Positions 10,366 to 17,633 of a stretch of 20,968 bases of DNA are shown piece after piece (position 1 is the stretch's first letter; each line of letters opens with the position of its first letter). The DNA lies in contig JBIKXS010000045.1 of NCBI GenBank assembly GCA_044355655.1, forward strand, positions 1-20,968. The letters run 5' to 3'. Origin of the DNA: UBA3064 sp023258775 (GTDB taxonomy: Bacteria > Pseudomonadota > Gammaproteobacteria > Burkholderiales > Burkholderiaceae_E). The notes below the pieces were generated by a model, which made no database searches, was not told the DNA's origin, and saw nothing but the letters and a program-made list of their open reading frames with translations. Made by a program: the position numbers and the translations under genes.

Positions 10366-11121
10366 ATGCAACTCGCACTTTTTGATCTCGACCACACCCT
10401 CATTCCCACCGACAGCGATCACGCTTGGGGGCAGTTTCTGGTCAGTCGAGGCGAAGTCGACGCCAAACACTATGCCGCTGCGAATGATCGTTTTTATCAG
10501 CAGTATTGCGATGGCACACTCGATATCGAGGTCTATTTACGCTTTGCACTTGCACCGCTCGCCCGGATCGAGCCCGCGCATTTGATTGCGCTACAGCGAG
10601 CATTTATGCAAGAGGTGATTGAGCCGCTCATCACACCTCAAGCGCTCGCATTGGTGAATCAGCATCGTGAGCGCGGTGATGTTTGCCTCATGATTACCGC
10701 AACCAATGAGTTCGTGACCGCGCCGATTGCGGCCCGTTTTGGCATTGAACACCTGATTGCCTGTGGCGTTGAACGCATCGACGGACGCTACACCGGCCAA
10801 CCCCAGGGTACGCCTTCGTTCCGAGAAGGTAAGGTTTTAAGGCTCATCCAGTGGATTGAGGCCTGCGGTCATCAGGTCGAGCCGCTGCTTGGCAAAGCAA
10901 GCTTTTACTCAGACTCTGCCAATGACATAGCCTTGCTTGAACGGGTTGGGTTTCCCGTGGCTACTAACGCGGACAATCGTTTGCGCGAGCATGCTAGGGC
11001 CAAGGGATGGTCCTGCCTGGAGTTATTCGTTGAGGACGGCGCGCCGGTCAGCCTAACAAGTCATGACAGTGGTTTGGTGGCAGATCCAAACGCGCTTGCG
11101 ACACAACAAGGGCCTCGATGA
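10366..11121 (+). CDS. HAD-IB family hydrolase (phosphoserine phosphatase-like)
   Basis: This is a haloacid dehalogenase superfamily phosphatase with all four motifs: DLDHT (nucleophile D7, acid D9), T111 in ITATNEF, K156 in SFREGK, and YSDSANDIALLE (D183, D187) for magnesium. The inserted cap is the helical type of the IB subfamily that includes SerB and CicA. Length is 251 residues. Its true substrate is unknown; small phosphoesters are typical. It sits between hda and pcnB, as in many Burkholderiales, and its TGA stop overlaps the pcnB ATG (ATGA), which points to translational coupling. Confidence 0.9.
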   Translation: MQLALFDLDHTLIPTDSDHAWGQFLVSRGEVDAKHYAAANDRFYQQYCDGTLDIEVYLRFALAPLARIEPAHLIALQRAFMQEVIEPLITPQALALVNQHRERGDVCLMITATNEFVTAPIAARFGIEHLIACGVERIDGRYTGQPQGTPSFREGKVLRLIQWIEACGHQVEPLLGKASFYSDSANDIALLERVGFPVATNADNRLREHARAKGWSCLELFVEDGAPVSLTSHDSGLVADPNALATQQGPR

Positions 11122-12470
11122 TCCGCAAACTGCTTGGCAGAATTTTTCGGCGCAAAAGCAGCGTCGAAGAGCATCCAAAAGTCTCTGTGAAACGACAAGT
11201 CGAAGTCATGCGCGCAAGCGAGCTCGACCTTGATTTGGCGGCAGTCTCCCACGCCGCCATGCGCACCTGCGAAACCTTACAGCAGGCTGGCTTTCAGGCT
11301 TTTGTGGTCGGTGGCGGTGTGCGGGATCTGCTGCTTGGTCGCCGCCCCAAAGACTTTGATGTTGCAACCAATGCAACGCCTGAAGAAGTGGTGAAACTCT
11401 TCAGGCGGGCAAGAACCATTGGTCGGCGTTTCCAAATCGTTCATGTGCATTTTGGTCGCGAATTGATCGAAGTCTCGACCTTTCGCGCGATTCAAACCGA
11501 AGCCGAAACCGATGCCCACGGGCGCGTGCTCAAGGATAACGTCTGGGGCAGCCAGGAAGAAGACGCTGCTCGGCGCGATTTCACCGTCAACGCGCTGTAT
11601 TTGGATCCGATTCGCGATCAATTGCTGGATTATCACCAAGGCTATCGCGACCTTCAGGCGCGAACCTTGCGGATGATTGGTGATCCTGCAACTCGCTATC
11701 GCGAAGACCCGGTGCGAATGCTGCGGGTTGCCCGTTTTGCCGCAAAACTTAACTTTGGTATTGAAGCGCAAACCCGAGCGCCGATCGCATCGATGGCCGA
11801 TTTGCTAACTCATGTCCCTGCAGCGCGCCTATTTGATGAATTACTCAAGTTGCTCACGAGTGGCCATGCGCTTGCTTGCATTCAAACGCTGCGAACTGAA
11901 GGCCTGCACCACGGCCTGCTACCACTGCTTGATGGCATTTTCGCAAGCGAGGCAGGTGAGCGCTTCATCCAGCAAGCGCTGAGCAATACCGATGCAAGAA
12001 TCGCGGCGGAAAAATCGATTTCTCCAGGTTTTTTGCTCGCTGCCCTACTTTGGCCCCAGGTTCTAGGCGCCTGGCAAAAGCGTTTGGCACAAGGTGAACA
12101 CAATACCCCTGCCCTGATGGCAGCGGCAGATGAGGTGTTGGAACAACAATCCGACCGCCTTGCTATTCAGAAGCGGTTTGCTGCCGATATGCGCGAGATC
12201 TGGGCCATGCAAATACGTTTTGAACGATGCACAGGTCGAGCGCCCTGGCGTCTGATGGAGCATTTGCGTTTTCGCGCTGGCTTTGATTTCCTGCTTCTGA
12301 GGGCACAGGCAGGTGAGCCTTGTGAAGCGCTTGCAAGTTGGTGGGATAGTTTTGTTCAAGCGGAGGAATTGGATCGCGAGGATTTAATTCAACGCGCACC
12401 ACAGCGCCAGGCAAGTGGCCCCCGTCGTAGTCCTCGACGCAGGCGACGGGATCAACGTGAAACAGGCTGA
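11118..12470 (+). CDS. pcnB: Poly(A) polymerase I PcnB
   Basis: PcnB adds 3' poly(A) tails that promote RNA decay and control plasmid antisense RNAs. The nucleotidyltransferase head has FVVGGGVRDLLLGRRPKDFD, with the metal-binding aspartates D79 and D81, and then RFQIVHVHFGRELIEVSTFR. The RRDFTVNALYLDP and RYREDPVRMLRVARFAAKL segments are typical of the PcnB/CCA-adding superfamily, and the length (450) plus the arginine-rich tail (PRRSPRRRRRDQR) favour PcnB over CCA-adding enzyme. It starts within ATGA at the HAD stop. Its 3' end overlaps folK, and the stop codon lies within the first unit of a 27-bp repeat. Confidence 0.95.
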   Translation: MIRKLLGRIFRRKSSVEEHPKVSVKRQVEVMRASELDLDLAAVSHAAMRTCETLQQAGFQAFVVGGGVRDLLLGRRPKDFDVATNATPEEVVKLFRRARTIGRRFQIVHVHFGRELIEVSTFRAIQTEAETDAHGRVLKDNVWGSQEEDAARRDFTVNALYLDPIRDQLLDYHQGYRDLQARTLRMIGDPATRYREDPVRMLRVARFAAKLNFGIEAQTRAPIASMADLLTHVPAARLFDELLKLLTSGHALACIQTLRTEGLHHGLLPLLDGIFASEAGERFIQQALSNTDARIAAEKSISPGFLLAALLWPQVLGAWQKRLAQGEHNTPALMAAADEVLEQQSDRLAIQKRFAADMREIWAMQIRFERCTGRAPWRLMEHLRFRAGFDFLLLRAQAGEPCEALASWWDSFVQAEELDREDLIQRAPQRQASGPRRSPRRRRRDQRETG

Positions 12471-13032
12471 GGCTTCTTGCTATTTGCAGCAGCCTGAGGC
12501 TTCTCGTTGTTTGGAGCAGTCTGAGGCTTCTCGTTGGTTGCAGCAGCCCGAGGCTACTCGATATTTCGTGGGGCTCGGGGCCAACTTGGGCGATCGGATT
12601 GAAACCCTAAAGGCCGCAATCTCGCTCTTAACACCCTGGCTTGTTACAGGCAGCTTGCGTCAGTCCTCATTTTGGGAAAGCGAGGCATTGGGCGGGCCAG
12701 GACCGAATTACATCAACGCGGTGATTCAGTTTGACAGCCCGCTCAGTGCAATAGCACTGCTCGACACCATGCAGTCGATTGAACGCACGCTCGGTCGCCA
12801 ACGCTCTACTGTCAACGCCCCGCGAACCCTTGACTTGGATCTACTCCTTGTCGAAGATCTCCAAATACAGCTTGAAAGACTCATCATCCCGCACCCAAGA
12901 ATGCATCAACGCGCCTTTGTGCTGTATCCCTTACTTGAACTCGATTCCGGGCTGACCATCCCAGGGCTTGGCGCTGCATCCGATTGGCTTGGCACCATCG
13001 GCGGCCAAGTTTGTCGACGCTGGATCGACTGA
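12457..13032 (+). CDS. folK: 2-amino-4-hydroxy-6-hydroxymethyldihydropteridine pyrophosphokinase FolK with repeat extension
   Basis: FolK (HPPK) transfers pyrophosphate from ATP to hydroxymethyldihydropterin in folate synthesis. The core begins at YFVGLGANLGDRIETL. ESEALGGPGPNYINAVIQF, RTLDLDLLL (with the metal-binding aspartates) and IPHPRMHQRAFVLYPLLEL follow. No ATG is available at the N-terminus. Candidate starts are GTG 12457 (used here) and GTG 12415, both overlapping pcnB. The extra N-terminus consists of a nine-residue unit of the form Q-x-E-A-S-R-x-L-Q repeated three times and running into the first beta strand. FolK homologues normally start just before the GLGANLGD strand, so the real start could lie inside the repeats. 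The TGA stop overlaps the next ATG (TGATG). Confidence 0.92.
   Translation: MKQAEASCYLQQPEASRCLEQSEASRWLQQPEATRYFVGLGANLGDRIETLKAAISLLTPWLVTGSLRQSSFWESEALGGPGPNYINAVIQFDSPLSAIALLDTMQSIERTLGRQRSTVNAPRTLDLDLLLVEDLQIQLERLIIPHPRMHQRAFVLYPLLELDSGLTIPGLGAASDWLGTIGGQVCRRWID
12463..12570 (+). repeat. Four-unit 27-bp tandem repeat across the pcnB/folK junction
   Basis: Units begin at 12463, 12490, 12517 and 12544 and share the core GAGGCTTCTCGTT with a few substitutions each; the last unit is the most diverged and runs into the FolK core. The unit is nine codons, so the folK frame stays open. The first unit contains the pcnB stop codon. The pattern looks like repeated duplication of the folK 5' end. 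Confidence 0.88.
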
Positions 13033-13754
13033 TGCAAAAGCCGGCTGCCCTTCGCCCGCGAAACCCGCGACGCGATTATGCTTCGAGCCCAAGCAACGAG
13101 CGCAACACGCTTAATCCCTTTGAGCGATTTGCTCATATTGTTGTTGAAGGTCCGATTGGTGTGGGTAAGACCTCGCTTGCCAGTGCGCTCGCTTCGCGTT
13201 TCGGTGCCCAGATGCAACTTGAAGCGCCCCAGGACAATCCCTTCCTGAGCCGTTTTTACCAGGAAGGCGAACGCTGGGCGCTGGCCACACAACTCCATTT
13301 TCTTTTCCAACGCATCGACCAACTCAGTCAGATCGATGTCAGCACACAAAACAATGCTTATATTGTTGGCGATTTCTTGATCGAAAAAGATAAGCTCTTT
13401 GCACAGCTCACCCTCGATGACGATGAACTCGCCTTATATGAGCGTATCGTGGCGGCACAAAGCATAAGTCTGCCTAAGCCTGATCTGGTCATTTATCTGC
13501 AGGCAAGCGCGCAACATTTGCTCGATCGGGTTAGTCGACGGGGCATCAGCATGGAAAAGGGAATATCGGCAGATTACTTGGGCGAATTATCGGAGCGCTA
13601 CACCCGCTTTTTTCATCACTACGATGGCTCACCGCTCATTATTGTGAATACCGATCACTGGAACCCTGTTGACCGCTCCGACGATTTTGAGTTGCTCATT
13701 GAGCAAATGGTCGGACTGCGAGGGCGGCGCGCCTTTTTCAGCCTTGCAGACTAA
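13032..13754 (+). CDS. Deoxynucleoside kinase family protein
   Basis: This is a P-loop kinase of the dNK/dGK-dAK family, which phosphorylates deoxynucleosides for salvage. The P-loop is VVEGPIGVGKTS (about residues 37-48), preceded by a basic 30-residue leader. GDFLIEKDKLFAQLTL and the LID-like DRVSRRG segment are consistent with the family. Length is 240 residues from ATG 13032, which overlaps the folK stop as TGATG. The position directly after folK is the common one in betaproteobacteria, where panB usually follows; here two chrA genes follow instead. Substrate preference cannot be read from sequence. Confidence 0.87.
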   Translation: MQKPAALRPRNPRRDYASSPSNERNTLNPFERFAHIVVEGPIGVGKTSLASALASRFGAQMQLEAPQDNPFLSRFYQEGERWALATQLHFLFQRIDQLSQIDVSTQNNAYIVGDFLIEKDKLFAQLTLDDDELALYERIVAAQSISLPKPDLVIYLQASAQHLLDRVSRRGISMEKGISADYLGELSERYTRFFHHYDGSPLIIVNTDHWNPVDRSDDFELLIEQMVGLRGRRAFFSLAD

Positions 13755-14307
13755 AGCCGATTCGAGGTCGCGCTCAGCGGCGCATTTGTTTTGGGTGTTT
13801 GCCCAGCTGGCGCTTTCGGGCTTCGGCGGTGTTTTGCCGATTGCAGAAGACCGATTAGTGCGTAAGGAGGGCTGGATCAGCGCCCAGGACTTCCTCGAAA
13901 CCTTAGCGCTTGCCCAAGTGCTGCCTGGGCCAAACATTTGCAATATGGCCATCATGCTCGGCGACCGATTTCATGGCACCCGTGGTGCGCTTGCTGCGCT
14001 TTCAGGTTTATTGCTGCCTCCCCTCTTGCCGGTGCTCTTACTTGCCTTTTTGTACAGCACATGGGCAGACTCGCCCATGGTTGCAGGTGCGCTAAGGGCA
14101 ATGGCGATGGCGGCCGCAGGATTAATTCTGGCCATGACCTTGCGGCTATCAAAAGCCCTCAAACACCCCAAAACTGATGGGCTGATTGCATGCCTGATGC
14201 TCGCTGCCCTGCTCTTGCTTCGCCTCCCTATGCTTTATGCACTCGGCCTCGTTGGAACGATTTCACTGGGCCTTGCCTGGCGTCGTCAATCAAAGCGCAA
14301 AGACTAA
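13744..14307 (+). CDS. chrA: Chromate transporter ChrA, first single-domain subunit
   Basis: This is a short-chain CHR-family protein, one half of a bipartite chromate/anion efflux carrier. LALSGFGGVLPIAEDRLVRKEGW and LALAQVLPGPNICNMAIMLG (quoted here for their FGG and PGP cores) are the signature motifs of the N-type domain, followed by several hydrophobic helices. No ATG is in frame near the expected start. TTG 13744 gives 187 residues, places the first helix correctly and overlaps the kinase by 11 bp. TTG 13669 would give 212 residues with an 86-bp overlap. The second subunit begins three bases after its stop, so the two should be made together. The ion transported is assumed from family membership. 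Confidence 0.87.
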   Translation: MQTKADSRSRSAAHLFWVFAQLALSGFGGVLPIAEDRLVRKEGWISAQDFLETLALAQVLPGPNICNMAIMLGDRFHGTRGALAALSGLLLPPLLPVLLLAFLYSTWADSPMVAGALRAMAMAAAGLILAMTLRLSKALKHPKTDGLIACLMLAALLLLRLPMLYALGLVGTISLGLAWRRQSKRKD

Positions 14308-14310
14308 GCC

Positions 14311-14892
14311 ATGAGTGCGACCCTGCAGTTTTCGCTTGAAGCCCTAAACCAGACCGACTGGGGTTTACTGCTCGATTTACTTGCCCATTTCGCAGGGCTT
14401 TCGGTGATGTCCGTGGGAGGCTTTATTTCAGTGGTTCCAGAGATGCAGCGCTACTTGGTGGTTGAACAAGGTCTTATCAACCAAAGCCAACTTGCCGCTT
14501 CGATCGCCATCGGCCAGGCCGCTCCTGGGCCAAATGTGCAATTGGTCGCGGTGATTGGCTGGCAGATTGCCGGGCCATTAGGTGCTGCCATTACCCTACT
14601 AGGAGCGGTTGCGCCCTCTGCAACCATCGCCTTGTGGGCAAACCGTATCGGCATGCGTCATGCGCAGTCCGCCCTGATCGAAACGCTAAGGGCAGGGCTT
14701 GCGCCATTAACCGTTGGTTTGATGGGTTCAGCCGGATGGGTCGTTGGATCAACGGAGGCGGCACACTGGCCCTTACTGCTTGTGATTCCGCTTGCCTTTT
14801 TCCTATCATGGCGCAAAAGGCTCAGCCCCCTCGTCATTGTCCTTTGCGCAGGTGGCTACGGTGCTTTGGCGGGATGGCAGGGTTGGCTTTAA
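14311..14892 (+). CDS. chrA: Chromate transporter ChrA, second single-domain subunit
   Basis: This is the partner CHR-domain protein, 193 residues with about five or six hydrophobic segments. The family motifs are SVMSVGGFISVVPEMQRYLV and IGQAAPGPNVQLVAVIGW, in which the PGP is conserved while FGG of the first subunit is replaced by VGG. Short-chain chromate transporters act as antiparallel heteropairs encoded by adjacent genes, which fits the 3-bp spacing. The gene closes the long plus-strand operon that starts at hda. About 95 bp separate its stop from the convergent BLUF gene, holding only a weak AGCTA/TAGCT hairpin without a T-run. Confidence 0.88.
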   Translation: MSATLQFSLEALNQTDWGLLLDLLAHFAGLSVMSVGGFISVVPEMQRYLVVEQGLINQSQLAASIAIGQAAPGPNVQLVAVIGWQIAGPLGAAITLLGAVAPSATIALWANRIGMRHAQSALIETLRAGLAPLTVGLMGSAGWVVGSTEAAHWPLLLVIPLAFFLSWRKRLSPLVIVLCAGGYGALAGWQGWL

Positions 14893-14987
14893 ACCGAACC
14901 TTTTTAGCTAAGACGCTAGCTGCATTGCGCAAGGCACGCGCGTGTTTCACGAGAGGGCGAGCCCGTCAGCAAAAGTGCGATAAAGCG

Positions 14988-15434
14988 TCAGCGCAAAGTA
15001 CGCGCGAAAGGACCACCACCCAAGGCGGTGAATTCAGCCAGTATGGCGGGCGCACGCTGAGGTTGCTCGTGTAATTGGTCCAACACATCGTTTGGCGCTT
15101 GAACCAGCCCGTCGATGGCGCTACCCCAATAGCCTTCGCGAAAGGCAAGCTGCATATGCCAGTCGCGAAAAAGGCGGATTGGGATTTGTTGCTCACTGAG
15201 GATCTCGATATCGCGATGCCTCGGATCTTGCTTAATGGCTCGCCAGAGCTTTCCCATGCTTGGATCGGGGCCCTCAATCCATTGGTAAAACAAGCCTCGG
15301 TCATAGACCAATAATCCCGTGATCATCTCGGCCTGGTTACGACCTCTTGCCTGCCCCAGCAAGTACAACAATTCAAGCTCGGTCAGTGGGATCGTGGCCT
15401 TACTGCGATAGACCAAGGTGGATAACGGCGTCAA
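14988..15434 (-). CDS. BLUF domain blue-light sensor protein
   Basis: BLUF domains bind FAD and sense blue light. This 148-residue protein is a stand-alone BLUF domain with a short C-terminal extension (about 50 residues) and no output domain. The flavin-switch residues are all present: Y9 in LVYRS, N33 in GRNQAEMITG, and Q51 in FYQWIEG, plus W92 and M94 in RDWHMQL. DPRHRDIEIL is another family motif. No in-frame ATG exists before Y9. The TTG at 15434 was chosen, with AGGG eight bases upstream as a plausible ribosome binding site; TTG 15416 is the other option. It must signal through a partner protein. It converges on chrA and lies downstream of the hydrolase gene on the same strand. Confidence 0.88.
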   Translation of the reverse strand: MTPLSTLVYRSKATIPLTELELLYLLGQARGRNQAEMITGLLVYDRGLFYQWIEGPDPSMGKLWRAIKQDPRHRDIEILSEQQIPIRLFRDWHMQLAFREGYWGSAIDGLVQAPNDVLDQLHEQPQRAPAILAEFTALGGGPFARTLR

Positions 15435-15554
15435 GGTACAGGCCCTACAAAATCGCCTCGAATAACCAGAGGCACGGTCGGCGGCATAAACAAGAAGCCA
15501 CGGGAACCATTATGGACCTTTCCCGCAACTTGCATAGTCCTAAGGCCCTAATTT

Positions 15555-15572
15555 TGTCAATTTATTTTGACA
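15555..15572 (-). promoter_or_regulatory. TGTCAA/TTGACA inverted repeat between hydrolase end and BLUF
   Basis: A perfect 6-bp inverted repeat with a 6-base spacer lies over the hydrolase stop codon. Read on the minus strand, its right half is a consensus -35 (TTGACA) followed 18 bases later by TATGCA, a poor -10. It could be a weak BLUF promoter or a regulator site. It is not a good terminator because no T-run follows. Confidence 0.3.
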
Positions 15573-16350
15573 GCTTGGTGAGGCAATGTCGATTGACAAA
15601 TTCCTGTAATAAACCATTAAACGCCTCTGGCGACTCAAGTTGGGGAAAGTGCCCCTCGCCCGGCATCACACAAATGTCTGATGCGGGCACATGTTGAGCA
15701 ATCGTATCTAAATAGGGCATTGACTCGCCGACCTTTAAGGCATGGCGGCCGCCTGCGTCGGTCCGGGTTGTTTGGATGACCGATAAGGGAATCGAAAAGC
15801 GCTGAACCTGTTTAAGTGCGCTTTCAAACACGGCGGCGTCCCAGCCCATCATGTTGGCGCGTAAAGCCCGCGCGTCTTCCGCACGCATACGGGTTGATCG
15901 CTCAAGAATGGCCCGACGCTGACTGGCTGAAATCCGATCGGTAAACATCGCCTCGAAAAATTCACGCAAAAATTGCTTGAATCCGTCCATTCGCATCGTC
16001 TCAAGCGCCTGGGCCTGGGCCTCTTGTCGCGGGCCAGGCGGCGCATTTCTTGAGCCGTCGACCAGCATTAAGGCAGCGACCGCCGAGGGTCGATGGCTTG
16101 CAGCCTCAAGAATGACCCGACAGCCCATTGAGTGCCCAACCAGAGCAACCCGTCCAAGCCCAAGCGCATCGATTTGCTGCCACATCGACTCGGCAAGCGC
16201 TTCGAGTGTCCAGCGCTCATCGGCTGGTGTATTGCCGTGACCCGGCAGATCAAGAGCAAGCACTGGACATTGGCGACCGAAAAAACTCAGTTGAGCGGCC
16301 CAGTCGCTGCCATCGCAGGTAAAGCCGTGGATAAAAACAAGGGTAGTCAT
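15562..16350 (-). CDS. Alpha/beta-fold hydrolase
   Basis: This cytoplasmic serine hydrolase of the MenH/BioH-like alpha/beta superfamily has 262 residues from ATG 16350. The oxyanion HGF (residues 8-10), the nucleophile elbow GHSMG (S74) and the C-terminal catalytic histidine in GEGHFPQLESPEAF are visible. LDLPGHGNT is the usual strand-4 motif and the middle region is a helical cap. An upstream frame adding nine residues lacks family similarity, and AAGG sits at reasonable distance from 16350. The substrate is unknown. It is the last core gene before the tRNA-Leu junction, whose CCA end lies 38 bp upstream of its start codon. Confidence 0.88.
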   Translation of the reverse strand: MTTLVFIHGFTCDGSDWAAQLSFFGRQCPVLALDLPGHGNTPADERWTLEALAESMWQQIDALGLGRVALVGHSMGCRVILEAASHRPSAVAALMLVDGSRNAPPGPRQEAQAQALETMRMDGFKQFLREFFEAMFTDRISASQRRAILERSTRMRAEDARALRANMMGWDAAVFESALKQVQRFSIPLSVIQTTRTDAGGRHALKVGESMPYLDTIAQHVPASDICVMPGEGHFPQLESPEAFNGLLQEFVNRHCLTKLSK

Positions 16351-16388
16351 TCGCTTGCCTTGGTGGCTGCTAGCCACGATTTGACGTT

Positions 16389-16448
16389 TGGTGCCGGGGG
16401 CGGGAATCGAACCCGCACGCCCTCACGGGCACTGGATTTTGAGTCAAG
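16389..16448 (-). tRNA. 3' half of tRNA-Leu(CAA), 5' half absent (likely attachment-site remnant)
   Basis: Read on the minus strand this contains an anticodon loop CTCAAAA (anticodon CAA at 16441-16439), a class II variable arm (GCCC-GTGA-GGGC), a T-arm (GCGGG-TTCGATT-CCCGC), the acceptor 3' strand CCCCGGC, a discriminator A and encoded CCA. The 5' strand of the anticodon stem is CTTGA against TCCAG, one mismatch short of perfect. No matching GCCGGGG acceptor 5' strand exists in the following 100 bases. This is what remains on one side when an element integrates at the anticodon loop; the restored gene would be at the far end, outside the window. Confidence 0.75.
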
Positions 16449-16458
16449 ATGCGTATAC

Positions 16459-16478
16459 CTTGTTTCTATAGACAAAAG
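16459..16478. promoter_or_regulatory. Near-palindromic 20-bp site between tRNA remnant and recombinase
   Basis: Eight of ten base pairs are symmetrical around a central AT dinucleotide (core TCTATAGA). Serine resolvases cut with a 2-base stagger at the centre of such dyads, so this is a candidate crossover subsite for the adjacent recombinase. The assignment rests on position and symmetry alone. Confidence 0.25.
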
Positions 16479-16543
16479 CTTCACGAAACGATACGAGTGT
16501 GTTGTTTTTGTGTTGTTTACAGCACTTACGCAAGGATACCACG

Positions 16544-17155
16544 ATGAGCAAAATTCGCTGCGCAATCTACGCCAGAGTCTCCACAAACGATCAAACGACT
16601 GAAAACCAACTGATCGCCCTTCGTGATCTAGCAGACAAAAACGGGCATCAAATCGTCGCTGAGTACATTGATCAGGGCGTTTCGGGTGTCTCAAAAATCA
16701 AAGACTCACGCTCCAAGATGCTTTTAGACGCAAAAGCAGGTAAGTTTTCAGTGCTATACGTCGTGTCCATTGATCGTTTGTCCAGATCCACAAAGGATCT
16801 TTTGGACGTGGTGGAGCAACTGAATGCACTTGGCATCACTCTGATCTTTCAACGGGAAGCGATTGATACCAAATCAGCGATGGGGCAATTCTTCTTGACA
16901 GTGCTTTCCTCTATTGCTCAGTTGGAACGGGAAACCATGATTTCCAGAATCAACGCAGGGCTTGCTCGTGCGAAATCACAGGGCAAGAAACTCGGTCGCC
17001 CTTCAAAGATTAACCAAAGTCTGATCAATGCAGTCACCCTTCTATACAAAAAACAAGTGTCAGTGCGTGACATCGCAAGGACATGCACGGTAGGGATTGG
17101 TACAGTTTATTCCATCATTAAAAACCAAAATTTGACCGAGAAACTCGCTGCGTGA
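16544..17155 (+). CDS. Serine recombinase, resolvase/invertase type
   Basis: A 203-residue DNA recombinase of the Tn3-resolvase/Hin-invertase family. The catalytic serine is S13 in IYARVSTNDQ, with R11 before it and the arginine motif VVSIDRLSRS further on. The long E-helix (GQFFLTVLSSIAQLERETMISRINAGLARAK) is followed by GRPSK and a C-terminal helix-turn-helix (VSVRDIARTCTVGIGTVYSII). Catalytic domain first and HTH last excludes the IS607 order, and the size excludes large serine integrases. A good AAGGA ribosome binding site precedes the ATG. It is the first gene after the tRNA-Leu junction. Such enzymes normally resolve or invert DNA, so it may not be the enzyme that integrated the element. 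Confidence 0.93.
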   Translation: MSKIRCAIYARVSTNDQTTENQLIALRDLADKNGHQIVAEYIDQGVSGVSKIKDSRSKMLLDAKAGKFSVLYVVSIDRLSRSTKDLLDVVEQLNALGITLIFQREAIDTKSAMGQFFLTVLSSIAQLERETMISRINAGLARAKSQGKKLGRPSKINQSLINAVTLLYKKQVSVRDIARTCTVGIGTVYSIIKNQNLTEKLAA

Positions 17156-17206
17156 ATACCAAAAAGCGAGTTCAAATTTGAACCGAAAAAGACTTCTGAA
17201 AGTCTT
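17142..17206. terminator. Hairpin group after the recombinase gene, possible terminator
   Basis: Three elements follow in series: AACTCGCT (17142-17149) pairing with AGCGAGTT (17165-17172) across the stop codon; a perfect 14-bp palindrome GTTCAAATTTGAAC at 17170-17183; and AAGACTT-CTGA-AAGTCTT at 17189-17206. Only on the minus strand is the last hairpin followed by a T-run, so it would best stop leftward transcription. The palindrome could instead be a protein site. Confidence 0.4.
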
Positions 17207-17235
17207 CAAAAATATTAAAAATATCACGAAATACA

Positions 17236-17264
17236 TTGACTTTTAGGGTATGTCCGTGTATAAA
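17236..17264 (+). promoter_or_regulatory. Strong sigma70-type promoter upstream of the structured non-coding tract
   Basis: TTGACT and TATAAA are separated by exactly 17 bases in an AT-rich setting, giving a predicted start near 17271. The 11-mer TGTATAAATAA around the -10 recurs at 18409-18419. No credible gene begins within 700 bases downstream, so the transcript would be non-coding or have a very long leader. Confidence 0.6.
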
Positions 17265-17270
17265 TAAGTT

Positions 17271-17593
17271 ATAGAAATAAGGATTGTAAAACCCTATTTT
17301 GATTGACTACAAGCCCCAATGTCCCTTGCCCCTTAAGGCGCTTCACAGGTTGTCAAGCAAAGGAAGACCAAGGCACCTTTTATATGATGAAACGCACCAA
17401 AGACGGATCGGGTGCGTGCTGATTTCAAAATAATCAGCGAAAAGAATTACCGTCACGATGGATGCTCTGAGAAAAAGCAACATCCGATTCTGTAGAGGTG
17501 GATTGTGTCGCCCTACAGAGTACCCGTTGGATCAAAACAGAAGTAAAAGAGAACGACTAACCGCCTTACCAGATCGACGCAGAATCTGGTTTT
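17271..17593 (+). ncRNA. Candidate structured non-coding RNA
   Basis: Starting about 7 bases after the -10 element, the sequence offers many local stems. ACGCACC/GGTGCGT (17392-17398 with 17411-17417) abuts GCTGATT/AATCAGC (17418-17424 with 17432-17438). GGATG/CATCC lies at 17460-17485 and TCTGTAG/CTACAGA at 17489-17519. The loop of the first hairpin holds GACGG (17402-17406), complementary to CCGTC (17450-17454), as in a pseudoknot. GGCACC at 17372-17377 could compete for the same GGTGC. The hairpin ACCAGAT/ATCTGGT (17568-17590) followed by TTTT is a possible intrinsic end. I recognise no known RNA class: no tmRNA end, group I or II intron core, or 6S-like layout. The exact ends are guesses. 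Confidence 0.35.
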
Positions 17594-17633
17594 CTACACA
17601 ATTGCCGTCTGAGGGGTCCCACACGCAGGCGAA

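Noticed and set aside
11277..11771. 164-codon frame antisense to pcnB
   Set aside because: Lies opposite the conserved catalytic domain of pcnB and shows no domain of its own.
16389..16545. Group I intron within tRNA-Leu
   Set aside because: Bacterial tRNA introns do occur at this anticodon position, but no intron core motifs and no 5' tRNA half follow within the gene-free 100 bases.
16544..17155. IS607-type transposase
   Set aside because: The helix-turn-helix is C-terminal, whereas IS607 TnpA has it at the N-terminus; no TnpB/guide-RNA partner is present.
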